Positions 34,867-47,600 of a stretch of 64,000 nucleotides of DNA are shown in pieces. Both the position numbers and the translations under genes were made by a program. The notes under the pieces were generated by a model. The model had not been told where the DNA came from. It searched no databases and was given only the letters and a program-made list of their open reading frames with translations. Source of the DNA: Thozetella sp. PMI_491 (Eukaryota > Ascomycota > Sordariomycetes > Chaetosphaeriales > Chaetosphaeriaceae). How positions within the stretch are numbered: the first letter of the stretch is position 1; each line of letters starts with the position of its first letter. The stretch covers positions 85,367 through 149,366 of the forward strand of contig MU270096.1 of assembly GCA_021432635.1 (NCBI GenBank), read 5' to 3'.

Positions 34867-34920
34867 TCGCACAACAAACATCATTTTTTCTTCCAACCGA
34901 CTCCGCGTTGCTGTCCCGCA

Positions 34921-37900
34921 ATGATGCGACGGCCGCCAGGCCACAAATCGCTGGCGGTCGCAGCCCTCGCCTTGCTTGGGCTCCCGTGGCTCTCCCTAGC
35001 CGATGCTCAGCAGCAGCATCAGGCGAGGTACGGAGCTGTGCTTCCTGCCCAACATGGCCCGGCTAACCCGCCTGCAAGGTCTCCCTCGGAGGGCGATAAG
35101 CATGCCGCCGCCCGACACCTCACGACGACTGCCCTGAGGGGCCAGCCGATCGAGACGCCGCTCATCAACGAGCGACGCAAGAACACGCTCGTCGACACCA
35201 ACCCCCGATCGAGACGTGCCTCAGAAAACCTTATCATTCCTGATGATGAGAGCGCCCACGCTTTAGCTCCGGCCGACCCCGCCGTGCGAGCACCATCTTC
35301 ACGACACGGATCCGGCTCCGCTGGGAGCGGGATCTCCTCGACGCATAATGCGCGGAGTCTGGAAGATTGGGAAGTGGAAGACTTTGTTCTTCTGGCGACC
35401 GTCGATGGCGACCTCTATGCCACGGACCGCAAGACCGGGAAGGTCCGGTGGCACCTCGAGGTCGAACAACCCATGGTCGAAACCAAACACTACCGGACCA
35501 ACAACTCAGTCCTCGACGATGACTACAGTCCCGTCGACCACTACATCTGGGTTGTCGAGCCCAACCGAGACGGCGGCCTCTACCTCTGGGTCCCGACCGA
35601 GACGAGCCCTCGTCTGATCCCCATGCCCTACACCATTCGACAAATGGTGGACGACTCGCCCTACGACGATAAGGAGCAGCGAATCGTTTATACGGGTGAC
35701 AAGAAGACCACTCTAGTGACCCTGAGTGCCGCCAACGGCCAGGTGCTTAAGTGGTTTGGCAACGGGGGCAACCAGATCAACAACATTACTTGCAATCGGC
35801 CCAACGGCCTGGCGGCTGAGGAATGTAGCAACAGCGCCGCCATCACCCTCGGACGCACTGAGTATACCGTCTCCATCCAGCGCCACGACGGCCGCCTAGT
35901 GGCCACGCTCAAGTACTCGGAGTGGGGCCCCAATATCTACGACAACGACCTCATCCAGCAGCAGCGCGGCCCTATGGACAACCGCTACGTCACCACCCAG
36001 CACGACGGCCAGGTCTATGGGTTCGACTACAACCGCCAGTCCGACATCGCCCGACCTGCCTTTGCTCAGAAGCTTGCCTCCCCTGTCGCCCGTGCGTTTG
36101 ATGTGCTCAGCCACTGGGGATCGGGCGGTGACAGCGATCTTGTGGCACTTCCGCAGCCCCCGCCTCCATCGGAGGATTCATATGACCTCCGTCGCCGGAT
36201 AGATCACATCTTCATCAACCAGACTGAGGCTGGTAGCTGGTATGCGCTGCCCGGCGAGCGCTACCCCCTCATCGTCGAGGCCCCCGGTGCCCCGGTGTTT
36301 AAGACGGGCTGGAGCGACCTCCCACCATGGGAGATGATGGATGCCGCCCAGCTTTCTAAGGCCCTAATTGGGACGCACCGCCTGCTTGAGGAAACTCGTC
36401 GGTCCTCTGGCGGCCAGTCCCTTACCCTTCCCGGCCCCGATACCCCGATCGAGCCCCCTGTGACGGAAGTACATCCCGACGATCCATTCCACCGTGGTGA
36501 GGAAACACCTCTACCTCCGCCGGCCCAAATTATAGATAAGGTGAAGATGATTCCCGGCATGGCATCAGACAAGGTGATCGATCTCGTCAGCAACCCGTTC
36601 GCTATCCTGATCTGCTTCATCTGCCTATTTGCCTTCCAGAAGGATCTTCGACGCTGGTGGAACGGAACCAGCGTCCGCAGCTTCGTCAACCCGCCCCTTC
36701 AGATAACCAAGTCCGGCGAGGAGATCGTTAAAGCTGAAGGGGAGCCCGAGATCAAGACAGAAACGCCGCCTGAGGAGAAGGAGGCGCTGAAGGAGGCTGG
36801 CGTCGAGGTCGAGACGGAAAGCCCTAAGCCCGCCACCGTGGCCCGCTCCCCGGCACCAGAATTGGTCACCGACAAGGCTGTCGACTCGTCCCAGAGCGAC
36901 CAGCAGCCCAGTACGCCGAGTGACGACAGCCCCCGTGCCTCGCCCACGGTGACTTTCGCAGACCCTGTCATGGATAACGACAAGAGCGAGGGCGACACCC
37001 CGCCCCCCGACGGCGGCAAGCCCAAGCGTAAGGCGCACCGTGGCCGCCGAGGCGGGCAGAAGCACAAGAAGGGTAAGGACCGGCGTGAGGCGTCGCAATC
37101 ACGTGATGATGAGCCCGAGGTGACGGTCGATGAAGCCGTCAAGAAAGCCCAGAACATTGGCGAGCAGCCTCGCCTTGAGCCCGACATTATCACGGTCAAC
37201 ACGGACGTCGAGGAGGTGTCTGGCCCCATCCTTAAGATGGGCAGTCTGGAGGTCAACATGGACCAGCAGCTCGGCACTGGCAGCAATGGCACGGTTGTCT
37301 TCGCCGGGAAGTGGGACGGCCGCGACGTCGCTGTGAAGCGCATGTTGATCCAGTTCAACGAGATTGCGAGCCAGGAGACGAAGTTGTTGCGGGAGAGCGA
37401 TGATCATCCAAACGGTGAGTTTACACGCGGCCGTGGAGACTAAGCTGTGCGCCATCTGGAAGCTAACCTTGCACAGTGATCCGGTATTTTGCGCAGCAAC
37501 AACGAGCAGCATTCCTTTACATTGCCCTCGAATTGTGCCAGGCGTCCCTGGCTGATGTCGTCTCGAAGCCGTCCATGTTCCGCGACCTGGCACAAGCCGG
37601 CGAGAAGGATATGCCTGGCGTCCTCTATCAGGTTGCCAATGGGCTCAGCCATCTTCACGCTCTACGCATCGTTCACCGCGATCTGAAGCCTCAGAACATC
37701 CTTGTTAACCTGAAAGATGGCAAGCCGCGTGTCTTGGTCTCTGATTTTGGTCTCTGCAAGAAGCTTGAGGGCGGCCAATCTTCGTTCGGTGCCACGACTG
37801 CGCACGCCGCTGGGACCTCGGGCTGGCGCGCCCCCGAGTTGCTCATCGATGACGATGCGCCGATGGACACCTCGATGACCATGACCGACCCTGGCTCGAG

Positions 37901-38630
37901 TCTCCACAGCGCCTCTGGATCGGTACCCATAGACCCCAACGCTGCTGGCAACAGCCGCCGCGTCACGCGAGCCATCGACATATTCTCGCTCGGCCTGGTC
38001 TTCTTCTATGTGCTCACTAAGGGCAGCCATCCTTTTGACTGTGGGGATCGTTATATGCGTGAGGTGAACATTCGCAAGGGCAACTACAACCTCCAGCCAT
38101 TGGATGTGCTAGGCGACTTCGCCTATGAGGCTCGCGATCTGATTCGTAGCATGCTCAGCGCCAACCCCAAGGAACGACCCAACGCGCACGACGTCATGGC
38201 ACACCCTTTCTTCTGGTCGCCGAAGAAGCGGCTGGCGTTCCTCTGTGACGTCAGCGACCACTTCGAGAAGGAGCCCAGGGATCCCCCTTCGGAGCCGCTA
38301 CAGGAGCTGGAGCGGTGGGCGCCGGAGGTGGTCCGGGGTGATTTCCTGAAGCACCTGCCCAAGGACTTTGTCGACAGCCTCGGGAAGCAGCGCAAGTATA
38401 CCGGGTCAAGGCTGCTGGATTTGTTGCGAGCGCTCCGGAACAAGCGGAACCACTACGAGGACATGCCGGAGGGGCTCAAGAAGGTGGTTGGGCCCCTGCC
38501 CGACGGCTACCTCGGGTTCTGGGCCCGCCGGTTCCCCAACCTGCTCATCGCGTGCTGGAACATTGTCTATAACTGCCAGTGGGAGACGGAGGATCGGTTC
38601 CGGGAGTATTACGTGCCGGCCAATGTGTAG
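34921..38630 (+). CDS. IRE1: IRE1 unfolded-protein-response kinase/endoribonuclease
   Basis: ER-membrane stress sensor that splices the HAC1/XBP1-type mRNA. Two exons, 34921-37414 and 37477-38630, with a 62-nt intron; 1215 residues. Signal peptide about 1-29 (LAVAALALLGLPWLSLADA). The luminal sensor domain has the VDGDLYATDRKTGKVRWHLE repeat-type beta start. One membrane helix lies near 554-576 (FAILICFICLFAF). A basic linker follows (KRKAHRGRRGGQKHKKGK). The kinase domain starts near 773 with LGTGSNGTVVF, lysine in AVKRM (~806), HRDLKPQN (~898) and DFG (~921). The KEN ribonuclease domain begins near 1079 (KRLAFLCDVSDHFEKEP), with the catalytic-region residues Tyr, Arg, Asn and His in KYTGSRLLDLLRALRNKRNHY. 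All parts look intact. Two start ATGs are adjacent (34921, 34924). Confidence 0.97.
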
Positions 38631-39726
38631 TATAGGGTAGTGCCTGGGGTGCAATAGGATAATCTTAACAGTTACTTCGTAAGTGTACTTGATAACGTAT
38701 CTGGGTATTTGCCGTCCCATGCTTGTGTTTGATGTGCCATGTCACATGTGAAATGTACTCAATCGAGCGCGGGGTATAGCTAGCTATGTTTCGTTTCTTG
38801 GGAGGCCAGACGTTTGACACAGCCTCAAACTCTTTTTCTCGTATCTCAGCTTTCGATTTCGTCATAGTTGGCCTCGCGAGTCTCTCCTGTTGTACTGTCT
38901 CTCATCTCGGCCCGCGCTAGATTTGGCGATTGTTGAGTTTACGAACTTGAGCAAATGTACCGAATACCGAATATCCAGGCGGCTAGGGTGGAATCTACAG
39001 AGCTAGCTCTTGTTTCTAGGCGGCTAGACATGGAGAGGTCGGCTTCTCAATGTGCAGCTAGTCTTCAGAATTGGGGGCGAGAGGCGCATGTCCTATGACC
39101 CGCCAAATGGGTAGGGTATGCGCATACTACCTAGTTAGTATCCCGGCAGTCTCCTATTACAGCGGGTGGACCAATCTTCCACATCGACACATCGGACAGT
39201 GTGCATCACGAGGACATTGCGAGTATTGTTTGCCGTGTAACCGCCAGGGGAGGTGGCCACGCGTGCACCTTTGCTACACCCCCCCTCCTTTTACACTCCC
39301 CTTCCCCCACATGTACAGTAGGCTCTGCACCGTGGGCCGAGGGTACAACCCCTTCCTCTCCGCTGTGCAACGGCACTACGGCACACACACATACATACAC
39401 ACACAGACATTGGTCGCACCGCCGGGGGCGCCCGGGGCTGCTGATGCCACTGCTGTGCTGGAGCGTGTCTGTCGCAGGGTGCTCCACCGCCTTGCGCGTC
39501 CCGGCGCGGGCGTTCAGAAAGTGTGGAAGAAGGGGCTAGGCGGAGCTTGGCAAGGTTGGGTGCCCTTTCGGCTAAGGAGGGGCCGTGCCATTCCTGATAA
39601 CGATCTTCAGTTCGGGGCGAGCTCGTTTTCCTAGAATCTAGGATTTCTGGGAGACGAATTCGGCCGCCGGGGAACGGCTCTGACTTCTGACGTGGGTTGG
39701 CGGTGGTGGGTGGTGGGGACCATTGC

Positions 39727-39766
39727 GAGCTGTGCTGAGCTGTGCTGAGCTGTGCTGAGCTGTGTG
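39727..39766 (+). repeat. 10-bp tandem repeat (GAGCTGTGCT)
   Basis: Three complete units and a partial fourth, perfectly conserved, in the IRE1-SUR1 intergenic region. Recent slippage is likely. Confidence 0.85.
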
Positions 39767-41017
39767 CAGTGCAGGCCAGCGAACGTGAAGGGGGTGGGCA
39801 GCAGGTGACAAGCATGCGCCCATTCCGTACATATTCTGGACGTATGTACATGACAGCTACATCAGGTAGCTCGGGGTGGCCACCGCCAGAGAAATTAGCG
39901 GGCGCGGGTGGGAGGCGATGACCGCAAAAGCTCTCGCGACGTGCGGGCGTCATGCATTAGCTGGGGGGGGGGCTCGGCTGGGTGGGAGGACATCGCAGGA
40001 CGGAGATTTGGGTTAGAGCTTGAGCCAAAGCAGCGCCCGTAAAGGGAGATGAATGCGCGTACGAGAGGTACGAGAGGTTACGAGAGTACTACACGCGTAC
40101 CCCCCCCTCTACCCTCGTTTTGGTGTAGCCAAGTACCACAGCGAAAGGAGGCTTGTTTTTTTCTGATTAATTGCTCCGCTCCGCACCCCCGGCGGTGCTG
40201 TGTGCTCCCCTCGCACGCCCCCAGCCAGGCTTTCTAGGCGGGCTTCGTAGTGCGTCCGCGGTACGAGGAGAGCGACGAGCGTCATCGCAAACGTGAGCTA
40301 AGACGGAAGTCGGCTCCTCTGCATCTCCGTGGTTTCCCAGCGCGGCCACTGGCACTCTGGCCAGTCGAGTCGGGCTACCTTACCTTACGGAGTACCCTGC
40401 CGACAAAGGCTGGCTGACTACCGGCCACGCGGCGACGCACTATCGGCTGATTCGGTGCTCCGGCGACATCAAGGCCCCCGACCGCAAAGCACAGGCCCAA
40501 GCCGCCGCTGCCCGCCCACTCTCTCCCCCACACACGCCCCTTCCCCCCTGCCCCTCTCTCCCTTGAATCCTTGAATCACTCTGTTTCCGTTCGCTGTGCA
40601 TCCCTCCAACCCCTCCCCCATCGCTCCAGGGAATCAACCACGCCAAGACCACCCAGACGCCGCCTAACCTTATTGCTCGCAGCAGCCCAGCAGATCTGAC
40701 CGGCTTGAGGGGCTGAAGTGGTGGGTCTCGCGAACCACGACCCCAGCTGGCGTCTTTTTTTTTTTTGGGCGACTGGCAAGACCTGTGATCAGCCCTACTT
40801 GGATTCTAGACTGACGGGATCTAGGCCTAGCACCTCAATCTCTTCATCTAATTCCGCAAGCCGTTCCCGGTCCTCCTCCCCCCTCCCTCCTTTTTTCTTC
40901 TTCTCTTCTGCACATCCGGAGCCTCGAGCAGCTCATCAATTTCTCTTCCCCCATCTTTTTTTCCCCTTCTTTCACTCTGCATTTGCACCCCTGCATCTGC
41001 AGAAGAAACCCGGTTGA

Positions 41018-41098
41018 ATGCTGCGCAGCCAACGTGCCCGCCGCTCGCCCGCCGCCTCTCCAAGACCCACCGCCGCCGTATTGCGCGCCCCGAACTAA
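41018..41098 (+). promoter_or_regulatory. 26-codon upstream ORF before SUR1
   Basis: ATG 41018 opens a basic, Pro/Ala-rich frame (MLRSQRARRSPAASPRPT...) ending in TAA at 41096-41098, 114 nt before the SUR1 start codon and out of frame with it. It follows a C/T-rich leader-like stretch, so it is likely transcribed with the gene. Confidence 0.4.
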
Positions 41099-41212
41099 AA
41101 GCTTCGCGAGGCGCAGAACCCATCCATCCACCGACACCTTTTGAGCCCTACCAACGGTACGATCCCACCCGCGAACGGGTTAGGGGGGAGACCCGAGTAG
41201 AAGTCGCCCAGC

Positions 41213-42455
41213 ATGCGTCCCTCAGTGCGGCTCTCGGTCGTGCTGTGGTTGTTCGTCTTCGTCGCCTTCCTCGTCTACTTCATCTCGCATGTCGCGACCT
41301 TCGTCAAGATCTTCACGGCCCACTCGGGCATCACCATCACCCAAGAAGAGATGCTCGACGCTTACAGGAAGGGCGGCAGCAGCCGCGTGCAACATGTGCC
41401 CAAGATCATCCATCAGGTCTTCCACAACTGGAAGGACCCCAACAATGACACCCTCCCGGACGACTGGGCCAGGGTCCGCCAAGACTGCATAAACAAGAAC
41501 CCCGATTATGACTTCAAGGTATGTCGCCGCCGCTCGGCTCCGGAGCCTCCTCCCATCCTCTCCTCCAGATTGCCGTGTGCTCCGAGTACGGCCAATGCTA
41601 ATCCTTGTTGCCCTTGCAGGTCTGGACCGAGAAGTCATCGCGCGACTTTATCGAGACCGAATATCCCTGGTTCCTGAAGACATACGATCGCTACTCGTTC
41701 AAGGTCCAGCGCGTCGATGCCGTCCGATACTTCCTGCTCTTCCACTTCGGGGGCATATACGTCGACCTTGATAATGTACGTGGCCTCCCTGCCAAACGGC
41801 ACCTTGCCTCCCGCCCTTCTTGACCCCCTTTTCCGGATCCTGACTCGGGATCCCCCGCCCATACCCGCGACCCCACCGCGTCGCTCTAGCCTCCTCTTAG
41901 CTTGCCTCCTGCTGACTTTGGCGCCATCAGGGCTGCTTGGGAAGCTTGGATCCCTTGCTCTACTACCCGGTCTGGGTCACCGACGGCGCACGCGGCGCCC
42001 TCAGCAACAACATTCTGGCGGCCCGGCCGCACCACCCCTACTATGCGTTGATGACGCAGCAGTTGATCCCGTACAACTACCACTACATCCTCCCCTACCC
42101 CACTATCCACTACGCCAGCGGTCAGTGGTACGAGACGGCCATCTGGGAGATGTACCACTCCATGCTGCCCCGGCCCGAGGAGAACCCCGCCATTGAACAC
42201 CGGCTGTACCGCCTGATCATGGACAACCGGGACACAGCCGACCCGTGGATATACTTCACGCAGGAGCGCGGTGGCACGTGGAACCACTGGGACAATCTGG
42301 TCTTCATGTTCATCGGGGATCACCTTTTCTTGTTTTTACTCACAATTTTCTCGATCATCGGAGCTGCCGGCTGGCTCGCCTTGAAGCTCGTGCGCAAGTA
42401 TAGAGGGGAAGGATATACCCGGCTACGGAATCAGCCCGATAGACATGCAGTATGA
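41213..42455 (+). CDS. SUR1: SUR1/CSH1-type inositolphosphoceramide mannosyltransferase
   Basis: Catalytic subunit adding mannose from GDP-mannose to inositolphosphoceramide (MIPC synthesis) in the Golgi; works with a CSG2-type subunit in yeast. Three exons: 41213-41518, 41620-41775 and 41931-42455; introns 101 and 155 nt (longer than most here); 328 residues. Type II-like N-terminal membrane anchor about 7-29, then VPKIIHQVFHNWKDPN, the conserved start of the glycosyltransferase DXD-sugar-binding domain. The metal/nucleotide-sugar motif DLD (151-153) sits in GGIYVDLDNGCLG, which the second splice rebuilds. WNHWDNLVF and a C-terminal membrane helix (~284-308) complete the family pattern. OCH1/HOC1-type alpha-1,6-mannosyltransferases share the DXD domain but lack the C-terminal helix. 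Confidence 0.94.
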
Positions 42456-43092
42456 GAGGGGGACACGAAGGCGGCAGCGGCGGCGGCGGCGACAGCCGTG
42501 ACGGCGCTTGACGTGGTTTGGTCATGTACTATTTGGCATGTATGACAGACATGGGGCTGGGATATCATAGCGGCTCGAGCTCGCCGCGACTAGGTTTGGT
42601 TGTGTTTTACGGCATCGGAAAACCCCGGCAATACTGGCATGGCGTTCGCGCGGAGCAAACGTCTTTGGGGGGCGCCTGGCGTCGATGAGCTACCTTTACA
42701 TAATGATGAAATTTTGATGCTATTCTCAATCATACTTCTAGAGCTTCCGTCCGGTTGTGCTGGACCACTCGCTCAGCCGAGCTCTCTCACGGGTGATGAT
42801 GCGCGAAGGCGGCGGGGAACTGAGAGTCACCGCTGAAGCAGCGAGTTGGGGCGGTCTATTACGACGCTTCACCGCTCAAGTTCTGATGCCAGGTGTGAGT
42901 TAGAACCCAGCTGAGATTGGGGTTTCTAAGGGTGGTCGTTGGAAGATGTTGGGGTATATATTTGACTTGCACTCGGCTGCCTTTTCGCCTTCTCCTGCCT
43001 GCAAGAAACCTCGTGCTAGGTATCGACACAACGCACTCCAGCGAGGACTATATCCAGTCTTCAGCCCAGAGTCAGCGCTTATAACAACCAAG
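42456..43092. other. Intergenic, SUR1 3' end and promoter of the secreted protein gene
   Basis: A GGC-type trinucleotide patch (about 42471-42494) follows the SUR1 stop. The rest is unremarkable except for a TATA box near the next gene, listed separately. Confidence 0.5.
42955..42962 (+). promoter_or_regulatory. TATA box of the secreted CVNH-like gene
   Basis: TATATATT lies 130 bp before the proposed start ATG 43093. Clear TATA boxes are uncommon in this window, so this suggests a strongly regulated promoter. Confidence 0.5.
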
Positions 43093-44193
43093 ATGATCGC
43101 CGTCGCATTCCTGCTCGTGAGTCTCCTGGGCACCGCCGTAACCAGCTGTGGCTATGTGCGCCCCCATAAAGGCCGTGGCGGGCCCCAGATCGGTACCGAG
43201 CGAGCCGAGCATGCCCTTTCTGAGTGAGGCATGCAGTGATTATGGAATACTCCCGGATGGCTTCGGTCTTTGGGCTCTCTGCCACGACAATCCAGACGGC
43301 ACTAGCGGTGGCTTTTCGTACAGTGTGCTAGACTTGCGGGCGGGCGCCAACTCCCACGCCCTTTCTGTGTCGTCCTCCAACGCGTCTAGCATAGCTGGAC
43401 GCTGCGAGATACCGGATAACAGTTCTCTTGTGCTTTGCAATTCTACAATTGGCGGCCAAGCCATTGTATCGGGTGAGCAACCCCAACCGCTAGGTCATAC
43501 CTCGGGCTTCGCTGATCTGTTTATCCAAGCCTACAGCATCAGCTTCGACACCGCGGGCGGCGGCCATCTCGTCTGTCCCAACGGGGCAAAGTCAGTTATC
43601 CGCCAGGGGGCGTTCCAGGAAACATGCAGGAATATCAGCCTCGTAAGCAACACGGCGACGTGCAAGGCGACGGTGCTATACGCTGAGTGCGCGGCGGATC
43701 TCAAACGGACCCAGTTCAAGCCCTCTTGGCTGGATCTGAGCTCCTGCATTCACTGGAATCCCTTCGAGCTTCAGTTCGAGATCAGTGCTGTGTAAGATTG
43801 ACCTATACAGGCTTGATGGTCCAGATACTAATGATTGGTGCTCAGCAACGGCGACTCGGGGTTGGAGTGGTGCGGTCGTGAAGCGATGGATGCAGGCTTC
43901 CACCTGGCGCCCAGGATCAACAGCTCCCCCAAGAGCCCCTTTTCCGACTGGTTCCAGACGAGCTGTATCGCTCAACTTGGCGGCTACACCAACGCGTCGT
44001 ATCACTTAGGTCGGTTGAATAACTTGAATTCAAAGGCATGATGCCATGGAAACGGCTGACTTTGTGTTGATCAGGTCGGACGGTCTACAATAGGAACGGC
44101 ACCTTGCAGTGCTGCCAGAAGGGAGGTGTAAACTGTCTGGCTGGATCTGCCACGTACCCATCCTCGCCAAAGTGTCGCCGAAGTGCTGGTTAG
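43093..44193 (+). CDS. Secreted cysteine-rich protein, CVNH (cyanovirin-N homology)-like
   Basis: Best model: exons 43093-43116 (24 nt), 43172-43791, 43846-44009 and 44075-44193; 308 residues. The last two introns have good signals (GTAAGA donor; GTCGGT donor with a GCTGAC branch site). The first (GTGAGT donor, AAAG acceptor, 55 nt) is tentative but yields a credible signal peptide, MIAVAFLLAVAG. The body holds two segments of the pattern 'SC-x-(I/L)-L ... L-A-x-C ... LDL': ACSDYGILPDGFGLWALC...SVLDL and ETCRNISL...LYAECAAD...WLDLSSCI. These resemble CVNH domains, known in fungi as secreted mannose-binding lectins. A Cys-rich tail (LQCCQKGGVNC) ends it. The fold assignment is inference. It lies 455 bp upstream of the NACHT gene, same strand. 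Confidence 0.6.
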
Positions 44194-44647
44194 ACGAGAC
44201 CAAGGTCACCCGGAGCCCTTGGTAAGATGATTGTTGATTTTGGCTCCGCGTAGCCGTTTAGGAGGCCTGGTGGTTCGCTCCATCAAGTTGGGTGAACGTC
44301 ATCTGGACCACAGGAGGGCTACGCCAACGAAGATGAAAAACTCGCTGCAAGGCTGGGCTGTTCGCAGGGCTTTTTCTCAAAAAGCGGACTAGACCTCCTC
44401 ATCCAACCAAATTCAAGGTCTCACCAGGTCCAACCGGCTAAGCCTGAGCAGGCATCCAACCTCCGCACAGATTGTGCACTTTTTGTTTCGTATCCCTCTT
44501 GTCTAGCATGTTTTTTTGCCTTGCTCAATTCTTTCACCAGTGATACTCCTAGGTAATCTTCAGAGCCTTTCCATGCCGACGGCGTTGAGCATCGGCGATA
44601 GAAGGTGAAAAGTTACCGGAAAAACATCCCTACGAAGTGTGCGCAAA
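44194..44647. other. Intergenic, promoter of the NACHT gene
   Basis: About 450 bp without a supported gene. It holds the 3' UTR of the secreted-protein gene and the NACHT promoter; no TATA box or repeat was seen. Confidence 0.5.
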
Positions 44648-47600
44648 ATGGACCCCCTTACTGCCCTCGGTCTAGCAAGCTCCGTCATCACCTTTGTCGA
44701 ATTTGCTGGTTCCATAATATCTACAGCCGACAAGATCCGACACTCCTCACAAGGGGCGTTACAGGAAGGACTCCGGCTTGAAGACGTCTACACCCAACTC
44801 CAACAACTATGCATCCGCTTGAGGGCGCGGTCTTATGCCGATCCTTCAATGAGAAGTGAAATGCACGTTGACGCCACCACTGAGAATACCCTCGCCAGGA
44901 TAGCCCAGCAATGTGAAGAAGACTGCGGGTCGATCATCGAGATCCTTCAATCGCTGAAGATTGAAGGGAACAGCAACCGCTTGTGGAAAAGCATTAAGGT
45001 CGCATTCAGGGCGAAGTGGGAGCATAAGAGAATCCAAGCGCTTGAAGAGAGGCTCCAGCGAGTGCAGACGACAATAGGTCTCTGTGCTATCAATATTGTC
45101 AGGTATGTTCACAAGCATCGGGCTCACCTTGGTTGCAGCATCTGACACTCGATAACTAGGGAGATTGTTGGCCCTTTATCGGAAAAGATTGATAGTATCA
45201 AATGGGACAACCGTCAGTCGCGTCTTGACCAGAACTCTCGGTTAGACGAGATATCTCGTGAGATCCAAAGTCTCAAGCTTGGGGTTTCACAGAAGCGCGC
45301 CACTACAAAATTGAATGAGGCGGCGAGGAGTCCTGTCAGCGATGATACCAGTAGTATCCAGCGAGAGCTTCACACATCGTCTTCATTCGAAACCAGCAGT
45401 ACTTTAACTGAATCCGATCGACGGTCGATCTCAAGTTTCACACAGTTAGGAACTGCCGCCGCAGATATAATATCGGAGCGAATGGGGCGGTTAGCAACGC
45501 TACTACAAGTATCTGCGGAACTTGACAAAGAGCGTGAGGTGGTTCTGAGCCTACACTTCACAACCCGCAACTTTAGATACGAGGCCATACAACACGCATA
45601 CAATAGCACCTTTCAATGGGCCTACGATTCCAAATTCTCCCGTTGGTTGCGCAGCGGGGAAGGAGTGTTCTGGGTATCCGGGAAAGCCGGCTCTGGGAAG
45701 TCCACGCTCATGAAGTACATCTCACAACAGGCAATGACAGCAGAAATCCTCCAGGATTGGTCCCGGGAGAAGCCTGTAGTCGTTGCGAGTCACTTCTTCT
45801 GGGCCGGCGGCGCATCCATGCAGAAGTCAGAGACGGGCCTGCTGAGAACACTGCTTTTCGAGATCTTCCTCCAGTCTCCCGAGCTCATCCGATTGGCCTG
45901 CCAGCACCGCTGGGAGAGCCGTGATAGAGGCGCAGACTGGTCCTACGAAGAGCTTTCCAAGACCTTGCGGGTCCTTGCGCGGCGCGTCGAGCTCCCGAGC
46001 AACTTCTGCTTCTTCATCGATGGCCTCGATGAGTATGGCGACGACCACGCCGACCTGTGCATGACACTAAGCGAGCTGGCAGAGTCCTCTCAGATCAAGC
46101 TCTGCGTGTCCAGTCGACCGTGGAACCTGTTTGTGGACAGCTTCGGGGGGGTGCCAGACCGCATGCTCCGGCTCCAAGACTTGACCCGAAATGACATCAC
46201 AGTCTTTGCCAAGGGTAGCCTGGAAGAGCACCCTAGGTGGAGGTCATCCCCTGTCCCACATGGTGAGATGGCATCCATAATAACCGACATTTGTGACCGA
46301 GCCGAGGGCGTATTTCTCTGGGTTTTCCTCGTCACTAGGTCTCTCCGTGATGGGCTCAGCAACGGCGACACAGTTAAGGAGCTCAGAGACAGGCTGGATA
46401 GCATACCAAGAGACCTAGAGCAGCTTTTCAGGCACATGCTTGACAAGGTAACCCCCATTTATCATTCACAGATGGCCGAGATGCTCCAGATCGTCCTCCA
46501 AGCGAAGGAACCCTTGGGCCTTGAAGTTTACGCATTTCAACGGTTCGAATACGACGACCAGGACTACGCCATCAACATGCCTGTGAATGAGATGCCTAAA
46601 AAAGAGAAAGTGGCTCTGGCTGATGAAGCTCGCCGGAGAATCAACTCTCGAACCAGTGGAATATTAGAATGCTCAGATCAGCGGCCCAATTGCACGGTAA
46701 ACTTTTTACACCGCACAGTGAGCGACTTTCTCCGAACTGCAGAGATGGAACAGTATCTCAAAGCAAAATGCCGGCCGGAGTTTGATGTGTACCTCTCTAT
46801 CACCAGGATGCATACTGCTTACATTAAATCTGCCGACTTTTGGCTCACCGTAGAGTTCGATAAGATTACAGGTCCGCTGGTAGACCCACTTCACCGGACG
46901 TTTCTATACGCCTCGAACATCTCTAGCTCATCAAATGACCACCTCGTTCAGCTGATGGACAGCCTGGAAGATGCCATTTCCCAATTAGGCATCTACAAGT
47001 CAGTGAAGGAGTCGAGGAATACCTTCCGCCAAGAGGTTCTACGGTTTGACCTGGTCAACTACTGGGCGATCACACGTGGACAGTATTCAGACTATATCTC
47101 TGGCTTCACGATACCTCCCCTCGCCCTTGTCATGGATGCAAAAGACCTCCCCGTCAACAACCTCCGGCTCTTGTTGGAAATGGGAGAAAGTCCGAATAAG
47201 GTCACAAGAATGATCAACGGGATAATCACGTCTCCTTGGGTTTTCTTCAATATCAGCTGTCCTCCATGGCGATGGGGTAGACCACGAGACCCTTCTCATA
47301 ATTTCAACTTGATGCTAAAGCTTAGGGTTCACAGCATGTTTCTGGCCTGCGGTGCCGATCCGAACAGCACTGTACCCGAGGAAGCTTTCAGTTGTTTCGC
47401 AATGTTCCTGCTCACCCCGTTCTACACTGACCGTTTTGCATCTAAATGCAACATTGACGAGTACATCAGCACCTTGGTTGATTTCTTTAAGGCTGGGGCG
47501 GATTTTGACGCCCAGATTGAGGCAAAGGACATGCGTACGGATGGGGATGAAGTGATCGACTGTCCTCTGCCAGCTTCGAACCAAGAATATCAAACAGTGT

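Larger units (their letters stand above)
30485..34920. other. 4.4 kb gene-free region upstream of IRE1
   Basis: No gene model could be built. The region contains a purine-rich block (about 30715-30780, GA repeats), a perfect short inverted repeat (30932-30962), a T run at 31433-31451, TTGGCC-rich sequence near 31745-31790, and GC-rich open frames without ATG or splice support (32024-32704 is the longest, 226 codons). From about 34440 the plus strand becomes C/T-rich, consistent with the IRE1 promoter and leader. Confidence 0.45.
38631..41212. other. 2.6 kb intergenic, IRE1 3' side to SUR1 leader
   Basis: No supported gene. Contents: IRE1 3' UTR, a CA/TA dinucleotide patch near 39383-39408, a 10-bp tandem repeat near 39727-39766, near-repeats of GTACGAGAG at 40055-40090, and a C/T-rich stretch at about 40850-41010 that is probably the SUR1 promoter/leader. 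The overlapping open frames on both strands (39071-39953) show no coding signature. Confidence 0.5.

Noticed and set aside
39071-39953. Overlapping frames of 187 and 220 codons on opposite strands between IRE1 and SUR1
   Set aside because: Both run through dinucleotide and 10-bp repeats and show no coding signature.
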